From: Actinomycetota bacterium
GTDB taxonomy: Bacteria > Actinomycetota > Nitriliruptoria > Nitriliruptorales > JAHWKO01
Assembly (NCBI GenBank): GCA_019347675.1
Contig: JAHWKW010000007.1
Location: 62,001 to 126,000 of the forward strand
Direction of reading: 5' to 3'
Length of the DNA stretch: 64,000 nt
In this document: positions 17,332-25,712 of the stretch, piece by piece
Position numbering within the stretch: the stretch's first letter is position 1
How the letters are laid out: each line of letters starts with the position of its first letter
Position numbers and translations under genes: made by a program
Notes under the pieces: model-generated
Databases searched by the model: none
What the model saw: the letters and a program-made list of their open reading frames with translations, nothing else
What the model was told of the DNA's origin: nothing

Positions 17332-18405
17332 TCAGGCGGCGACGACCACCCAATCCTCGGAGGCCTCCCCCGGGTGGTAGGGGGCGTCGACGCGCTTGGC
17401 CAGCAGGCCGGGCAGCTGCCGGGCGCGGGCAGCGTCGAGCAGTGCGGTCCCGTGACCGACGTGGTGGCGGGGCGCCTGCCACGCGGAACCGGCCAGGTCC
17501 AGGTCGTGCAGCAGGGCTCGGCGCTCGCGGTACGCAAGCTCGGTGGTCGGGTGGCCCTCGAGCCACAGCAGGTCGACGAACAGTGCCGCCACCGGCCGGT
17601 CGCCCGCCAGGCGCCGAGCGCGCGCGTCATCACCGGCGGTGAGCCGCCGCTCGACCACGGCGCGGTCGTTGGTCGGCTGCCCGTCCCGGTCGACCGCGAC
17701 GATCACCGCGTCCAGGATCGTCTCGACGGCGGCCAGGCGGCGCCCGACGCGGCGCACCTCCGGGAAGCTGACGGAGACGTCGCCGCCGTCGCCGTCGGTG
17801 ATGGTGACGTGGCCGGCGTCGTTGGCCATCAGCACCCGTTCGCCGACCCAGCGGATCTCGAAGGCCCATCCCGGCCCGTGGGGGAGGTCTCCCGCCACCG
17901 CCCGCATCGGCCGCAGGTCGGCGGGGATGGGCCGCCGATCGGGGTCCTGCGGCGGGTCCATGCGGTGGATCATCCAGTCACGGTCGCCGAGCGGGAACAG
18001 GGCGTAGGTGCCGCGGACCCGCTGACCGTGCAGCGTGACCACGACCTTGTCGTCGCGGAAGGTCCGCTCCTGGTAGGTGCCCCGGTCCCAGATGTCCATG
18101 CGGCCCGCGCCGTACTCGCCGGCGGGGATCTGTCCGTGGAAGTCCAGGTAGTCCAGCGGGTGGTCCTCGGTGTGGACGGCGAGCCGGTTGTCGGCGGGGC
18201 GCCAGGGGATCCCCTGCGGCAGCGCCCACGACGCCAGCACGCCGTCGCGCTCGAGCCGCAGATCCCAGTGCAACCGGGTCGCGTCGTGCTCCTGGATCAC
18301 GAACCGCCGCTCCCCGCTCGGTGGGAGCGGGAGCGCATCCCCGGCCGGCTCTGGGGTCGTGGCGAAGTCTCGGAGCTGGCGGTAGTGCGCGAGCCGGTCG
18401 GACAC
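17332..18405 (-). CDS. LigD-like protein: intact 3'-phosphoesterase domain plus degenerate ligase domain
   Basis: The first ~180 residues of this 357-residue protein match the LigD 3'-phosphoesterase domain, which trims 3' ends during end joining. The metal-binding pattern FVIQEHDATRLHWDLRLE and AVHTEDHPLDY is complete. The remaining ~170 residues align with the LigD nucleotidyltransferase domain, but the key parts are changed: the adenylated Lys of KxDG is Arg (FEIRWVGERVL), the DGE motif reads LDAVIVA, and the motif near the end is GLLAKRVDAPYHPG with the preceding Glu lost. The OB fold and polymerase domain are absent. It is divergent from ku, which supports a role in end joining without ligase activity. 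Confidence 0.85.
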   Translation of the reverse strand: MSDRLAHYRQLRDFATTPEPAGDALPLPPSGERRFVIQEHDATRLHWDLRLERDGVLASWALPQGIPWRPADNRLAVHTEDHPLDYLDFHGQIPAGEYGAGRMDIWDRGTYQERTFRDDKVVVTLHGQRVRGTYALFPLGDRDWMIHRMDPPQDPDRRPIPADLRPMRAVAGDLPHGPGWAFEIRWVGERVLMANDAGHVTITDGDGGDVSVSFPEVRRVGRRLAAVETILDAVIVAVDRDGQPTNDRAVVERRLTAGDDARARRLAGDRPVAALFVDLLWLEGHPTTELAYRERRALLHDLDLAGSAWQAPRHHVGHGTALLDAARARQLPGLLAKRVDAPYHPGEASEDWVVVAA

Positions 18406-18548
18406 CCCACCAGGCTGCCGCTCCGGTCCCCTGCGGCGCCACCTCCACGGTCCGTCCGCGCGGCCACAGGCGACCCGACGTTCGGTCGTCGGTCCGTCCC
18501 CGCCGGCGCCCCACACAGCGGCAACATGGCCGACGAGGAGGATGGACC

Positions 18549-19484
18549 ATGGCGAGGGCAACCTGGTCGGGCTACATCAGCTTCGGGCTGGTGACCGTCC
18601 CCGTGAAGCTGTACTCGGCGGTGCGCAGCCACGATGTCCACTTCCGGCAGCTGCACGAGACCACCCACGCGCGGGTACGCCGCCGCCGGGTCGACGAGCA
18701 GACCGGCGAGGAGGTGCCCTACGACGAGATCGTGAAGGGCTACCCGGTCGACAGTGACGAGTACGTCGTCGTCGACCCCGAGGAGCTCGAGCAGCTCGAC
18801 CCTGAGGCGCGTCGGACGGTCGACATCCAGGACTTCGTCGAGCTGGCCGAGATCGACCCGATCTACTACAACAGCCCGTACTACCTGGCCCCGGCCGACG
18901 AGAGCGCCTTCAAGCCCTACGACCTGCTGGTCGAAGCGATGCAGCGCTCCGAGAAGGTCGGCATCGCCAAGTTCGTGATGCGCAACAAGGAGTACCTCGC
19001 CGCGATCCGGGCCCGCGACCACGTCCTGCTGCTGTCGACCATGAACTACGCCGACGAGGTCGCCGACCCAGCCGAGATCGAGGGCGTCGAGGACCGCCCA
19101 CGCGAGATCCGCGAGCGGGAGGTCACGATGGCTGAGCAGCTGATCGAGTCGTTGACCACCGAGTTCGACCCGGCCCGCTACCACGACGAGTACCAGCAGC
19201 GGCTGGTCGAGTACCTGGAGGCCAAGGCAGAGGGTGAGAAGGTCACGGTCACCGCGCCGCCGGAGGAACCCGGCGGGGTGGTCGACCTGATGCAGGCCCT
19301 CGAGGCCAGCCTCGGCCGTGACCGCGACCGCTCCGCCGGTGAGGACCGTTACGCCGACCTCACCCGCGACGAGCTGTACGAGCTCGCGCAGGAGCGCGAC
19401 ATCCCCGGCCGGTCGAAGATGAGCAAGGACGAGCTCGCCGGTGCGCTCCGCGACGCCGACCGCGAGCAGCGCGCCGCCAGTTGA
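18549..19484 (+). CDS. ku: bacterial Ku protein with C-terminal SAP/Rho-N-like helix pair
   Basis: Homodimeric Ku rings bind DNA ends and recruit LigD in non-homologous end joining. The start ARATWSGYISFGLVTVPVKLYSA is the classic bacterial Ku beginning. The core (YYLAPADESAFKPYDLLVEAM, GIAKFVMRNKEYLAAIR) is complete to about residue 250. The C-terminal extension carries YADLTRDELYELAQERD then IPGRSKMSKDELAGAL, a SAP/Rho-N-type DNA-binding helix pair, instead of the Lys-rich tail common in other actinobacteria. GAGGAGG precedes the ATG by seven bases. The gene is divergent from the LigD-like gene across 143 bases that must hold both promoters. Confidence 0.95.
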   Translation: MARATWSGYISFGLVTVPVKLYSAVRSHDVHFRQLHETTHARVRRRRVDEQTGEEVPYDEIVKGYPVDSDEYVVVDPEELEQLDPEARRTVDIQDFVELAEIDPIYYNSPYYLAPADESAFKPYDLLVEAMQRSEKVGIAKFVMRNKEYLAAIRARDHVLLLSTMNYADEVADPAEIEGVEDRPREIREREVTMAEQLIESLTTEFDPARYHDEYQQRLVEYLEAKAEGEKVTVTAPPEEPGGVVDLMQALEASLGRDRDRSAGEDRYADLTRDELYELAQERDIPGRSKMSKDELAGALRDADREQRAAS

Positions 19485-19517
19485 CGACCAGCCGGCACCA
19501 CCCGGTCGCCGAGGCGG

Positions 19518-20315
19518 TCACCCGCCGAGACGTTCCAGTCGCTGCTCGACGTCGCGGACCTCCGCACGCGCCGCGTCGCGCTCGTCCGCCAGTTCGCTGG
19601 CGCGTCGGCGTTCCTCGCGGGCCTCGGATCTGGCCTGCTGTGCCTGGCGCCGCAGCCGCTGCGCGCGCGCGTCGGCGTCCGCCGCCCGCCGCTCCTGGCG
19701 TTCGACCGCGCGCTCCAGGTCGCCCAGCCGGCTGTGGACCTCACGCAGGCGCCGCCGCAGCGCCGAGCGTTCAGCGGCCGATTCAGCGGGCGTGTCGTCC
19801 TCCGCCCCGTCGGAGGGAAGCGCCGCGAGACCCGCGAGCGTCCCGAACCCCGGCGACGTGGTCGCCCGGACCAGGCGGCCGCGGGCGACCGCGTCGCGGA
19901 CCTCGTCGTCGACCGCGGCGGCGTGCAGGGTGGCGGTGACGTCGTCACGGTGGGTTGCGGGAGAGCTGCCGAGCTCCTGGATCAGGTCGGCTGCGGCGGC
20001 GGTGAGGCGGTCGACCACGTCGCGCAGGTCGTCGACCGCCCCGCGCAGCTGGCCATCGCGGCCGCTCAGCGCCCGCCTTTGCGCCCGACGGACACGGTCG
20101 GCCGCGGCGAGCAGCTGTCGGACGTCGTCGGGGTGGCGGCGGGTGAGCTGGTTGACCGCCCAGGCGGCGATGGTGGGCCTGCGCCGAGAGGACAGCTGCT
20201 CGGCGGCATCCCGATCTCCTGCGTCGCGGAAGCGGCCGACGAGTTCGTCGCGGGTCGCGACGAACTCGTCAGGTGGGACGGCGTACACCTGATCGATGGC
20301 CTGCTCGACGTCCAC
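19518..20315 (-). CDS. coiled-coil protein of unknown function next to ku
   Basis: A 265-residue charged protein. The N-terminal half is helical with a conserved-looking core (RRPTIAAWAVNQLTRRHPDD). The last ~90 residues are a long Arg/Ala/Glu coiled coil with heptads (LRRRLREVHSRLGDLERAV and onward). There is no membrane segment or enzyme motif. It is convergent with ku, 33 bases apart. I have seen similar unnamed proteins in actinobacteria but cannot assign a function; a role in chromosome or repair scaffolding would be a guess from the neighbourhood. Confidence 0.65.
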   Translation of the reverse strand: MDVEQAIDQVYAVPPDEFVATRDELVGRFRDAGDRDAAEQLSSRRRPTIAAWAVNQLTRRHPDDVRQLLAAADRVRRAQRRALSGRDGQLRGAVDDLRDVVDRLTAAAADLIQELGSSPATHRDDVTATLHAAAVDDEVRDAVARGRLVRATTSPGFGTLAGLAALPSDGAEDDTPAESAAERSALRRRLREVHSRLGDLERAVERQERRAADADARAQRLRRQAQQARSEAREERRRASELADERDAARAEVRDVEQRLERLGG

Positions 20316-20469
20316 CGATCCCCCTGTGTCGGCCGTTTCGGCGACGCCACTTAAACAGGCGGCGCGGTCGTGGCCACCGACGCGGGAACGGCGTCACGCC
20401 CCGTCCGGGCAGCCGGGACTGTGGACCCGGCGCCCCCTACGGTCGGAAGCCGTGGAACAGGAGGACACG

Positions 20470-21003
20470 GTGGCCTTCCCGCGGATCCGGCTGCGTGCCG
20501 CGCCGCCGCAGACTCTCCTGCAGATCTACCTCAGCGACCACCTGGCCGCTGCCGTCGGGGGAGTGGAGCTGGCCAAGCGTGCGTGGCGCAACAACCGGGA
20601 CGGCGACCTGGAGCCGTTCCTGCGGGCGCTCGCCGCCGACCTCCAGCAGGATCGACGTGACCTCGAACGCATCATGCGCCACCTCGACGTCGCTGGCTCC
20701 CGCCCGAAGCAGGCCGCGGCGGTGGCGCTGGAGCGGGTCGGCCGCGCCAAGCTCAACGGTCAGCTGATGGGTTACTCGCCGCTCAGTCGCCTGGTGGAGA
20801 TCGACGCGCTCGTGGTCGCCGTCGCGACCAAGCTCAACCTGTGGCGGAACCTCGATGCAGCGCTTCCGACGACCGCGCTGCCCGCCGACGTCGACCTCGA
20901 CCGTCTGATCCGGCGTGGCGACGATCAGCACCGGGCGCTGCAGGAGCGGCGCGTCGACGTCGCTCGTCACGCGTTCGCCGGTGCGGTCGCGTCCGGACGC
21001 TGA
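20470..21003 (+). CDS. helical bundle protein of unknown function, ferritin-like layout
   Basis: A 177-residue, almost entirely helical protein (LLQIYLSDHLAAAVGGVELA, LEPFLRALAADLQQDRRDLE, VATKLNLWRNLDAAL). The pattern of long amphipathic helices resembles a four-helix bundle, but the metal-binding ExxH pairs of true ferritins are not evident. The GTG at 20470 is chosen because AGGAGG lies five bases upstream. It ends two bases before the DUF2071 gene starts, so the two are probably translated from one message. Confidence 0.65.
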   Translation: MAFPRIRLRAAPPQTLLQIYLSDHLAAAVGGVELAKRAWRNNRDGDLEPFLRALAADLQQDRRDLERIMRHLDVAGSRPKQAAAVALERVGRAKLNGQLMGYSPLSRLVEIDALVVAVATKLNLWRNLDAALPTTALPADVDLDRLIRRGDDQHRALQERRVDVARHAFAGAVASGR

Positions 21004-21005
21004 CC

Positions 21006-21755
21006 GTGGCCGGTTGGCACCCTGACCATCGCGTGCGGTGGCCGGTCATCCACCAGCGCTGGCGCGATCTGACGTTCCTGCACTGGCGCTATCCGCCGCA
21101 GACCCTCCAGGCGCAGCTGCCCCCCGGGTTGCAGGTCGACACGTTCGACGGCAGCGCCTGGGTCGGGATCACACCGTTCAGCTTGACCTCGCGGGCGCTC
21201 CCGGTCGTCCCCACACCACACTTCAGCGCCGATGAGGTCAACGTGCGCACGTACGTGCGTCGCACGGACGGAACCGACGGGCTGTGGTTCTTCAGCCTCG
21301 ACTTCAACCGGACGGCGGTCGTGGTGGCCGCGAGGGTCACGCTCGGGTTGCCGTACCGGCGCGCGTCGATCTCGGTGCAGCGCGACGGCAGCCGTGTCCG
21401 GTACCTGGCCCGTCGCGCTGGCCGCCAGGGACCGCACCTGCGGCTCGACCTCGACGTCGTCGACGACCTGATCCGGGACCACGTCAGCGAGCTCGAGGTG
21501 TTCCTGGTGGGGCGCTGGCAGCTGTTCACCCGGATGTTCGCCACGTTGCTGACCGTCCCGGTCGAGCACCAGCCATGGCCGTTACAGGACGCACGCGTCG
21601 CCGACCTGTCCGAGGATCTGCTGGTCGCCGCCGGGCTCACGCCGCCCGACGGCGCCCCGCACGTGCTGTTCTCCCCGGGGGTGGACGCCAGAGTGGGTGC
21701 GCCACGGCCGGATGCGATGACCAGCAGCCCTGCAGCACGCAGCCGCTACCGGTAA
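21006..21755 (+). CDS. DUF2071 family protein (YqjF-like)
   Basis: The 249-residue protein has the recurring features of DUF2071: WRDLTFLHWRYPPQTLQAQLP near the start, VDTFDGSAWVGITPF, then EVNVRTYVRR and GLWFFSLDFNR. The biochemical role of the family is unknown; the fold resembles acetoacetate decarboxylase. No signal peptide or membrane segment is present. It begins two bases after the stop of the preceding gene. The GTG start at 21006 is set by this junction and by the family N-terminus. Confidence 0.85.
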   Translation: MAGWHPDHRVRWPVIHQRWRDLTFLHWRYPPQTLQAQLPPGLQVDTFDGSAWVGITPFSLTSRALPVVPTPHFSADEVNVRTYVRRTDGTDGLWFFSLDFNRTAVVVAARVTLGLPYRRASISVQRDGSRVRYLARRAGRQGPHLRLDLDVVDDLIRDHVSELEVFLVGRWQLFTRMFATLLTVPVEHQPWPLQDARVADLSEDLLVAAGLTPPDGAPHVLFSPGVDARVGAPRPDAMTSSPAARSRYR

Positions 21756-21773
21756 GAGGGAAGGGGCGTCGAC

Positions 21774-22541
21774 GTGGCGCGGACCGCGATCATCACGGGG
21801 GCCAGCTCGGGCATCGGGAAGGCCACCGCCGTCGCGCTGGCCGAGAGTGGCTACGACGTGGGCGTCACGTGGCACGAGGACGAGGCCGGCCTGAACGGCA
21901 CCGTCGAGGAGGTCCGCGCCGCCGGGCGCCGCGTGGCGGTCCGCCACCTCGACCTGGTCGATCCCGGCGCGGGCCCTGCGGTCGTGGACGAGCTCACCGA
22001 CGAACTCGGCCGCCTCGACGTGCTGGTCAACAACGCCGGATGCGGGCACTCGGCTCCGTTCCTGGATCACGACGCTGACGCCTGGAGACACGTCCTCGAT
22101 GTGGACCTGACCGGGGCGTTCCTGTGCATGCAGGCGGCCGCTCGCCGCATGACGCGCAACCGCGACGGCGGGCGCATCATCGCCGTGACGTCCGTGCACG
22201 AGCACGTCCCCCTGGCCGGGTCGGTCGCCTACTGCGCGGCCAAGGGGGGCCTGGGCCTCGTCGTCAAGGTGGCGGCGCTGGAACTCGCTGAGCACGGCAT
22301 CACCGTCAACGCCGTCGCTCCCGGCGAGGTCTCCACCAAGATGACCGGTCAGCAGGACCAGGACCCGGCCGACAACCCACGACCCGGGATCCCGCTGGGC
22401 CGCCCCGGCCACGCCGGCGAGATCGCGCACGCCATCCGCTGGCTGGCATCACCCGAGGCGTCGTACGTGACCGGGGAGTCGTTCGTCGTGGACGGTGGCC
22501 TCCTGCTCATGGCGGCGCAGGCCAACAGCATGCTGGTGTGA
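21774..22541 (+). CDS. short-chain dehydrogenase/reductase
   Basis: A 255-residue classical SDR. The cofactor motif TGASSGIG is at residues 8-15, NNAG at about 85-88, the catalytic Ser in VTSVHEH, and YCAAKGG carries the Tyr and Lys. The end has the typical ASYVTGESFVVDGG. The loop after the first strand (VTWHEDEAG) lacks the basic residue expected for NADP preference, so NAD is as likely. The substrate cannot be told; it resembles the glucose-1-dehydrogenase/3-oxoacyl reductase group. A purine-rich GAGGGAAGGGG precedes the start. Confidence 0.9.
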   Translation: MARTAIITGASSGIGKATAVALAESGYDVGVTWHEDEAGLNGTVEEVRAAGRRVAVRHLDLVDPGAGPAVVDELTDELGRLDVLVNNAGCGHSAPFLDHDADAWRHVLDVDLTGAFLCMQAAARRMTRNRDGGRIIAVTSVHEHVPLAGSVAYCAAKGGLGLVVKVAALELAEHGITVNAVAPGEVSTKMTGQQDQDPADNPRPGIPLGRPGHAGEIAHAIRWLASPEASYVTGESFVVDGGLLLMAAQANSMLV

Positions 22542-22551
22542 GTGGCGCGAC

Positions 22552-23565
22552 GTGAAGGCACTGCTGCTGGTCGCCGGATCCGTCCTGATCGTCGTCGGCA
22601 TCACCGATCTGGTGTGGACCACGATCGCGGTGGCCGGCGGGCGTGGGCCGGTCACCGACGTGATGGCACACCGCATGTGGCGGCCGGTGGTCCGCGGTGA
22701 CCGCAGCCACCGCACCCTGCAGCTCGCCGGGTACGCCATCACGCTGAGCGTCCCGGTGGCGTGGGTGGTCCTGGTCTGGGGCGGGTGGTCGCTGGTGTTC
22801 CTGTCCAGCCACGGTTCGGTGGTGGACGCGGCGACGCAGCAGCCCGCCCCCGCCGTCGCCAAGGTCGCCTACGCGGCGGGAGCGTTGTCAGGAGCCGGCG
22901 CCGGGTACACCGCCGGAGCACCGGTGTGGCAGCTGGCCAACAACGTGGCTGCGCTACTGGGCCTGGCGATGTTCACGCTCGCCGTCACCTACATCTTCCA
23001 GGTCGTGACCGCCGTGTCGAGGGCGCGGGCGCTCGCCTCACGCATCGACGGGCTGGGGAATTCGCCGGCCGACGCCGTCGCCGCCGCGCTCGGCGAGCGG
23101 CAGCTCGGTGACCTGCCCAGCCACATCGTCACGATCACCGACGGTCTGGCCCTGATCGGGCACGACCACCTGTCGCTGCCCGTCCTGTACTACTTCCACG
23201 TCGGGCGGCGGGGCGCGTCGATCCCGCGCAACGTCGCCATGTTCGACGAGCTGATCACGATCGTCGAGTACGCGCTCGACGATCCCCATCCCACCGTGGT
23301 GCGCCCGGCCCGGGAGGCCGTCGACCAGTTCATGGACACGCTGCGGCTGTCGGTCGAGATCCCGCCACCACCGCCACCGCCTGACCTGTCGTCGCTGCGC
23401 CGGATCAGCGACCAACTCGTCGACGACGACGCGTTCGTGTCCGCGGTGGACGATCTCGCCGACCGCCGAGCGCGTCTGCGGGCGCTGGTCAACCAGTACT
23501 CCTGGGAGTGGTCGACCGACGTGGACCCGTCCATCGCGGGTGGACGCCCAGCGGACGCCGGGTGA
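22552..23565 (+). CDS. two-pore-type channel-like membrane protein with altered filter
   Basis: A 337-residue protein. A hydrophobic N-terminus is followed by two membrane segments flanking a re-entrant loop, then a third membrane segment (LGLAMFTLAVTYIFQVVTAV) leading into a ~180-residue cytoplasmic part. The arrangement and the sequence LAVTYIFQVV...LA..I..LG resemble bacterial 'potassium channel family' proteins with a TLGNGxY filter. Here the loop reads GALSGAGAGYTAGAPVWQ. The cytoplasmic part is helical with a Pro run (PPPPPPP). It starts ten bases after the SDR stop. Ion selectivity cannot be inferred. Confidence 0.6.
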   Translation: MKALLLVAGSVLIVVGITDLVWTTIAVAGGRGPVTDVMAHRMWRPVVRGDRSHRTLQLAGYAITLSVPVAWVVLVWGGWSLVFLSSHGSVVDAATQQPAPAVAKVAYAAGALSGAGAGYTAGAPVWQLANNVAALLGLAMFTLAVTYIFQVVTAVSRARALASRIDGLGNSPADAVAAALGERQLGDLPSHIVTITDGLALIGHDHLSLPVLYYFHVGRRGASIPRNVAMFDELITIVEYALDDPHPTVVRPAREAVDQFMDTLRLSVEIPPPPPPPDLSSLRRISDQLVDDDAFVSAVDDLADRRARLRALVNQYSWEWSTDVDPSIAGGRPADAG

Positions 23566-23704
23566 CCGGTCGGCGACGGACGGGGCCTTGCGCGAACGGC
23601 CGGTGCGCCGCTCGGGCGGGGGGCGTCCGGCCACGGTGACCGCAGCCTGAGGCCACCACAGCTCGGCACCGTGGGACGACTTTGTCGAGGGCGGGGAGAC
23701 GACC

Positions 23705-24084
23705 GTGGATGCCATCGAGTTCCTGACCCGACAGCACCGTCAGGTCGAGGACTTCGAGGAGCACCACGCCGTCGAGCTGCTCCTGCAGGAGGTGACCGAC
23801 GCCGACCCCTCCGACGAGCGCTTCGACGCAAAGATCAGCGTCATCCAGGAACAGGTCCAACACCACGTCCAGGAGGAGGAGCAGGAGCTGTTCCCGCAGG
23901 TCCGCGACGGGCTGGGCGACGATGCGCTGCAGGAGCTGGGCGATCAGATGCGGCAGGCCGCCGAGCGGGGCGGGCAGAAGCCCACAAGGACGACCTGTAC
24001 CAGGAGGCACAGGAGCTCGACGTCGAGGGCTGCTCGAAGATGGACAAGGACGAGCTCGCTGAGGCCGTCGAGGAGCAACGGTAA
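23705..24084 (+). pseudogene. broken hemerythrin-HHE domain protein with SAP/Rho-N-like end
   Basis: The first frame reads MDAIEFLTRQHRQVEDFEE and then jumps to EEHHAVELLLQEV, followed by DERFDAKISVIQEQVQHHV. Intact family members have about 60 more residues between these parts, with metal-binding His/Glu, so an internal deletion has occurred. Near 23980 the frame changes, and the next frame continues HKDDLYQEAQELDVEG plus SKMDKDELAEAVEEQR to a stop. This is the SAP/Rho-N-like end that usually follows. A deletion plus a frameshift make a functional product unlikely. The GTG start follows GGGGAGACGACC. Confidence 0.7.
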
Positions 24085-24148
24085 CGGCCGGCGGCCTGCG
24101 TTCGGCGCGGTGTCGCAGAGACTCGGCCGGCTGTCGGTGAGGTGAGGC

Positions 24149-24481
24149 GTGGCCTACAACGAGGACGTCGCACACCGAGTTCGGGAAGCGTTCGCGAACG
24201 CCGACGTGGTCCCGATCGAGCGGCGGATGTTCGGTGGTGTCGCGTTCATGGTGCACGGACACATGACCGTTGGGATCGTCGGTGATGATCTCATGGTCCG
24301 GGTCGGGAAGGAGGCGTACGGGGACGCTCTCGCGCGACCGCACGCCCGTCCGATGGACTTCACGGGCAAGCCGATGACGGGCATGGTGTATGTGGCAGCG
24401 GAAGGCTTCGCTGACGCGGCGGATCTGCGCGATTGGATCCAGAGGGGTCTGGCTTTCACGGGATCGCTGCCACCGAAGTAA
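24149..24481 (+). CDS. TfoX/Sxy N-terminal domain protein
   Basis: The 110-residue protein is a stand-alone TfoX-N domain: RMFGGVAFMVHGHMTVGIVG, then DDLMVRVG and GMVYVAAEGF. TfoX was named as a competence regulator in Haemophilus, but the short stand-alone forms in actinobacteria have no established role. It starts GTG after GTGAGGTGAGGC. No competence genes are nearby, so a competence role should not be assumed. Confidence 0.85.
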   Translation: MAYNEDVAHRVREAFANADVVPIERRMFGGVAFMVHGHMTVGIVGDDLMVRVGKEAYGDALARPHARPMDFTGKPMTGMVYVAAEGFADAADLRDWIQRGLAFTGSLPPK

Positions 24482-24619
24482 CGACAGGCAGCGTCGACGG
24501 GCTCAGGGTCGTCGGCCGGACAGGCGCGTACCGCCACGTCGCTGTCCGCGACGAGAACGCCGGTGAGCGCGTGACCGCGGTCGTGCCGCACGTTTACGCT
24601 TGAACCCGGCCGACCACGG

Positions 24620-24841
24620 GTGGCTCGAGGGATGCCATTGGACGTCCGCGTCAATCGCGGTCTCTGCATCGGTTCGGGGGTGTGCGCGCGGATCGCTCCC
24701 GGCACCTTCGAACTCGACGACGAGGGTGTCGCGGTCGTCGTCGATCCGCGAGCCGACTCCAGGACCGCGGTCGTTGCGGCCGCCGAAACCTGCCCGACCG
24801 ACGCGATCGCCGTGTTCGACTGCGGTCGACGGATCGCCTGA
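24620..24841 (+). CDS. [3Fe-4S]-type ferredoxin
   Basis: A 73-residue soluble ferredoxin. CIGSGVC and, 40 residues later, ETCPTDAI give three of the four cluster cysteines; the usual second Cys of a 4Fe-4S ferredoxin is Gly or Ser, as in the small [3Fe-4S] ferredoxins that feed electrons to cytochrome P450 enzymes in actinobacteria. No P450 gene is in the window, so the partner is unknown. The start may be GTG 24620 or ATG 24632; the cluster motifs are unaffected. Confidence 0.85.
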   Translation: MARGMPLDVRVNRGLCIGSGVCARIAPGTFELDDEGVAVVVDPRADSRTAVVAAAETCPTDAIAVFDCGRRIA

Positions 24842-24900
24842 CTTCCCGCCGCGTCGACGCAGGGTCGACGCGTGTCTCCCCGGCCGGATCGAACCGCCGT

Positions 24901-25647
24901 TCAGCGCTCCCGCTTGGGTCCGGTCTCTTCGGTCGCGGCCCTCTCGGCGCGCGATTCGATGAAGAACGCGCCCAGTGCGGCAGCCATGGACGCGAACACC
25001 ACCACGGCGTAGGTGGACAGCAGCAGCGACAGGACCCTCCCCGGCACGGTCACAGGCTCGAACACCAGCGTGGACGTGACCGCGAGGTTGGACGACCACC
25101 ACAGCGCCTCCCCGAGGGAGGTGACCGCTCCGGCCGCGCCCTGTTCGAGGACGAAGAGCAGTTGTCCGCCCGACAGGATCACCACGCCGGTCGTGGCAGC
25201 CAGGAACGTCAGGCGCCCGTGGAGGAGGCCCTGCGCCGTGCCCACGGCGCGGTACGACGATCCCAGGACACGAGCGGTGGGCAGGACCCGGGCCAGGCGA
25301 GCGGCGGGGACCAGGCGCAGGATGCGCAAGGCGGGGAGCGCCAGGAAGATGGCCGAGGGCCAGCGTCGCTGCAGGAACCTCACCGGCCGGCCGGACACCC
25401 CGAGCTTGACCACGAACTCCGCGACGAACACCACCCAGATCACCGTGGAGACGAACGACAGCTCGTTGCGCTGGTCGCTGGGCGCGATCAGCTCGTAAGC
25501 GACCAGACCGGTCCACACGATCGCCAGTGCCGCCATGACCGGATCGAGCCGACGTTCGACGATCCCTGCCAGACGTTCGCGATGACTGGTTTCGCGTTCC
25601 GGATCCGGGTCGAGCGTGTCGGCGATCCCGTGGTCCTGGTTGCCCAT
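24901..25647 (-). CDS. voltage-sensor-type ion channel-like protein lacking the K+ filter
   Basis: A 248-residue membrane protein with the layout of a single-subunit voltage-gated channel. Four N-terminal membrane segments include an S4-like helix with regularly spaced Arg (ALRILRLVPAARLARVLPTA). The pore helix is SLGEALWWSSNLAVTS, and a last segment is VLSLLLSTYAVVVFASMAAA. In true potassium channels the pore loop would read TVGYGD; here it is TSTLVFEPVTVPGR. The family of bacterial channel-like proteins without the GYG filter is known but poorly characterised. The ATG is preceded by AAGGACGGGG. It is convergent with the ferredoxin gene. Confidence 0.75.
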   Translation of the reverse strand: MGNQDHGIADTLDPDPERETSHRERLAGIVERRLDPVMAALAIVWTGLVAYELIAPSDQRNELSFVSTVIWVVFVAEFVVKLGVSGRPVRFLQRRWPSAIFLALPALRILRLVPAARLARVLPTARVLGSSYRAVGTAQGLLHGRLTFLAATTGVVILSGGQLLFVLEQGAAGAVTSLGEALWWSSNLAVTSTLVFEPVTVPGRVLSLLLSTYAVVVFASMAAALGAFFIESRAERAATEETGPKRER

Positions 25648-25712
25648 CCCCGTCCTTCCGACGTCGACCGGGACAGCATGGCCGTCGTCGTGTGCAACAT
25701 CGAACGTGGCGA

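Noticed and set aside
17332-18405. Annotation as a functional ATP-dependent DNA ligase
   Set aside because: The adenylated Lys, the DGE motif and the OB fold are missing; only the phosphoesterase domain is intact.
23970-23995. Programmed frameshifting in the HHE gene
   Set aside because: No slippery heptamer or following structure is evident, and an internal deletion is also present, so decay is simpler.
24149-24481. Competence regulator
   Set aside because: It is only the short TfoX-N domain, without the C-terminal domain and without competence genes nearby.
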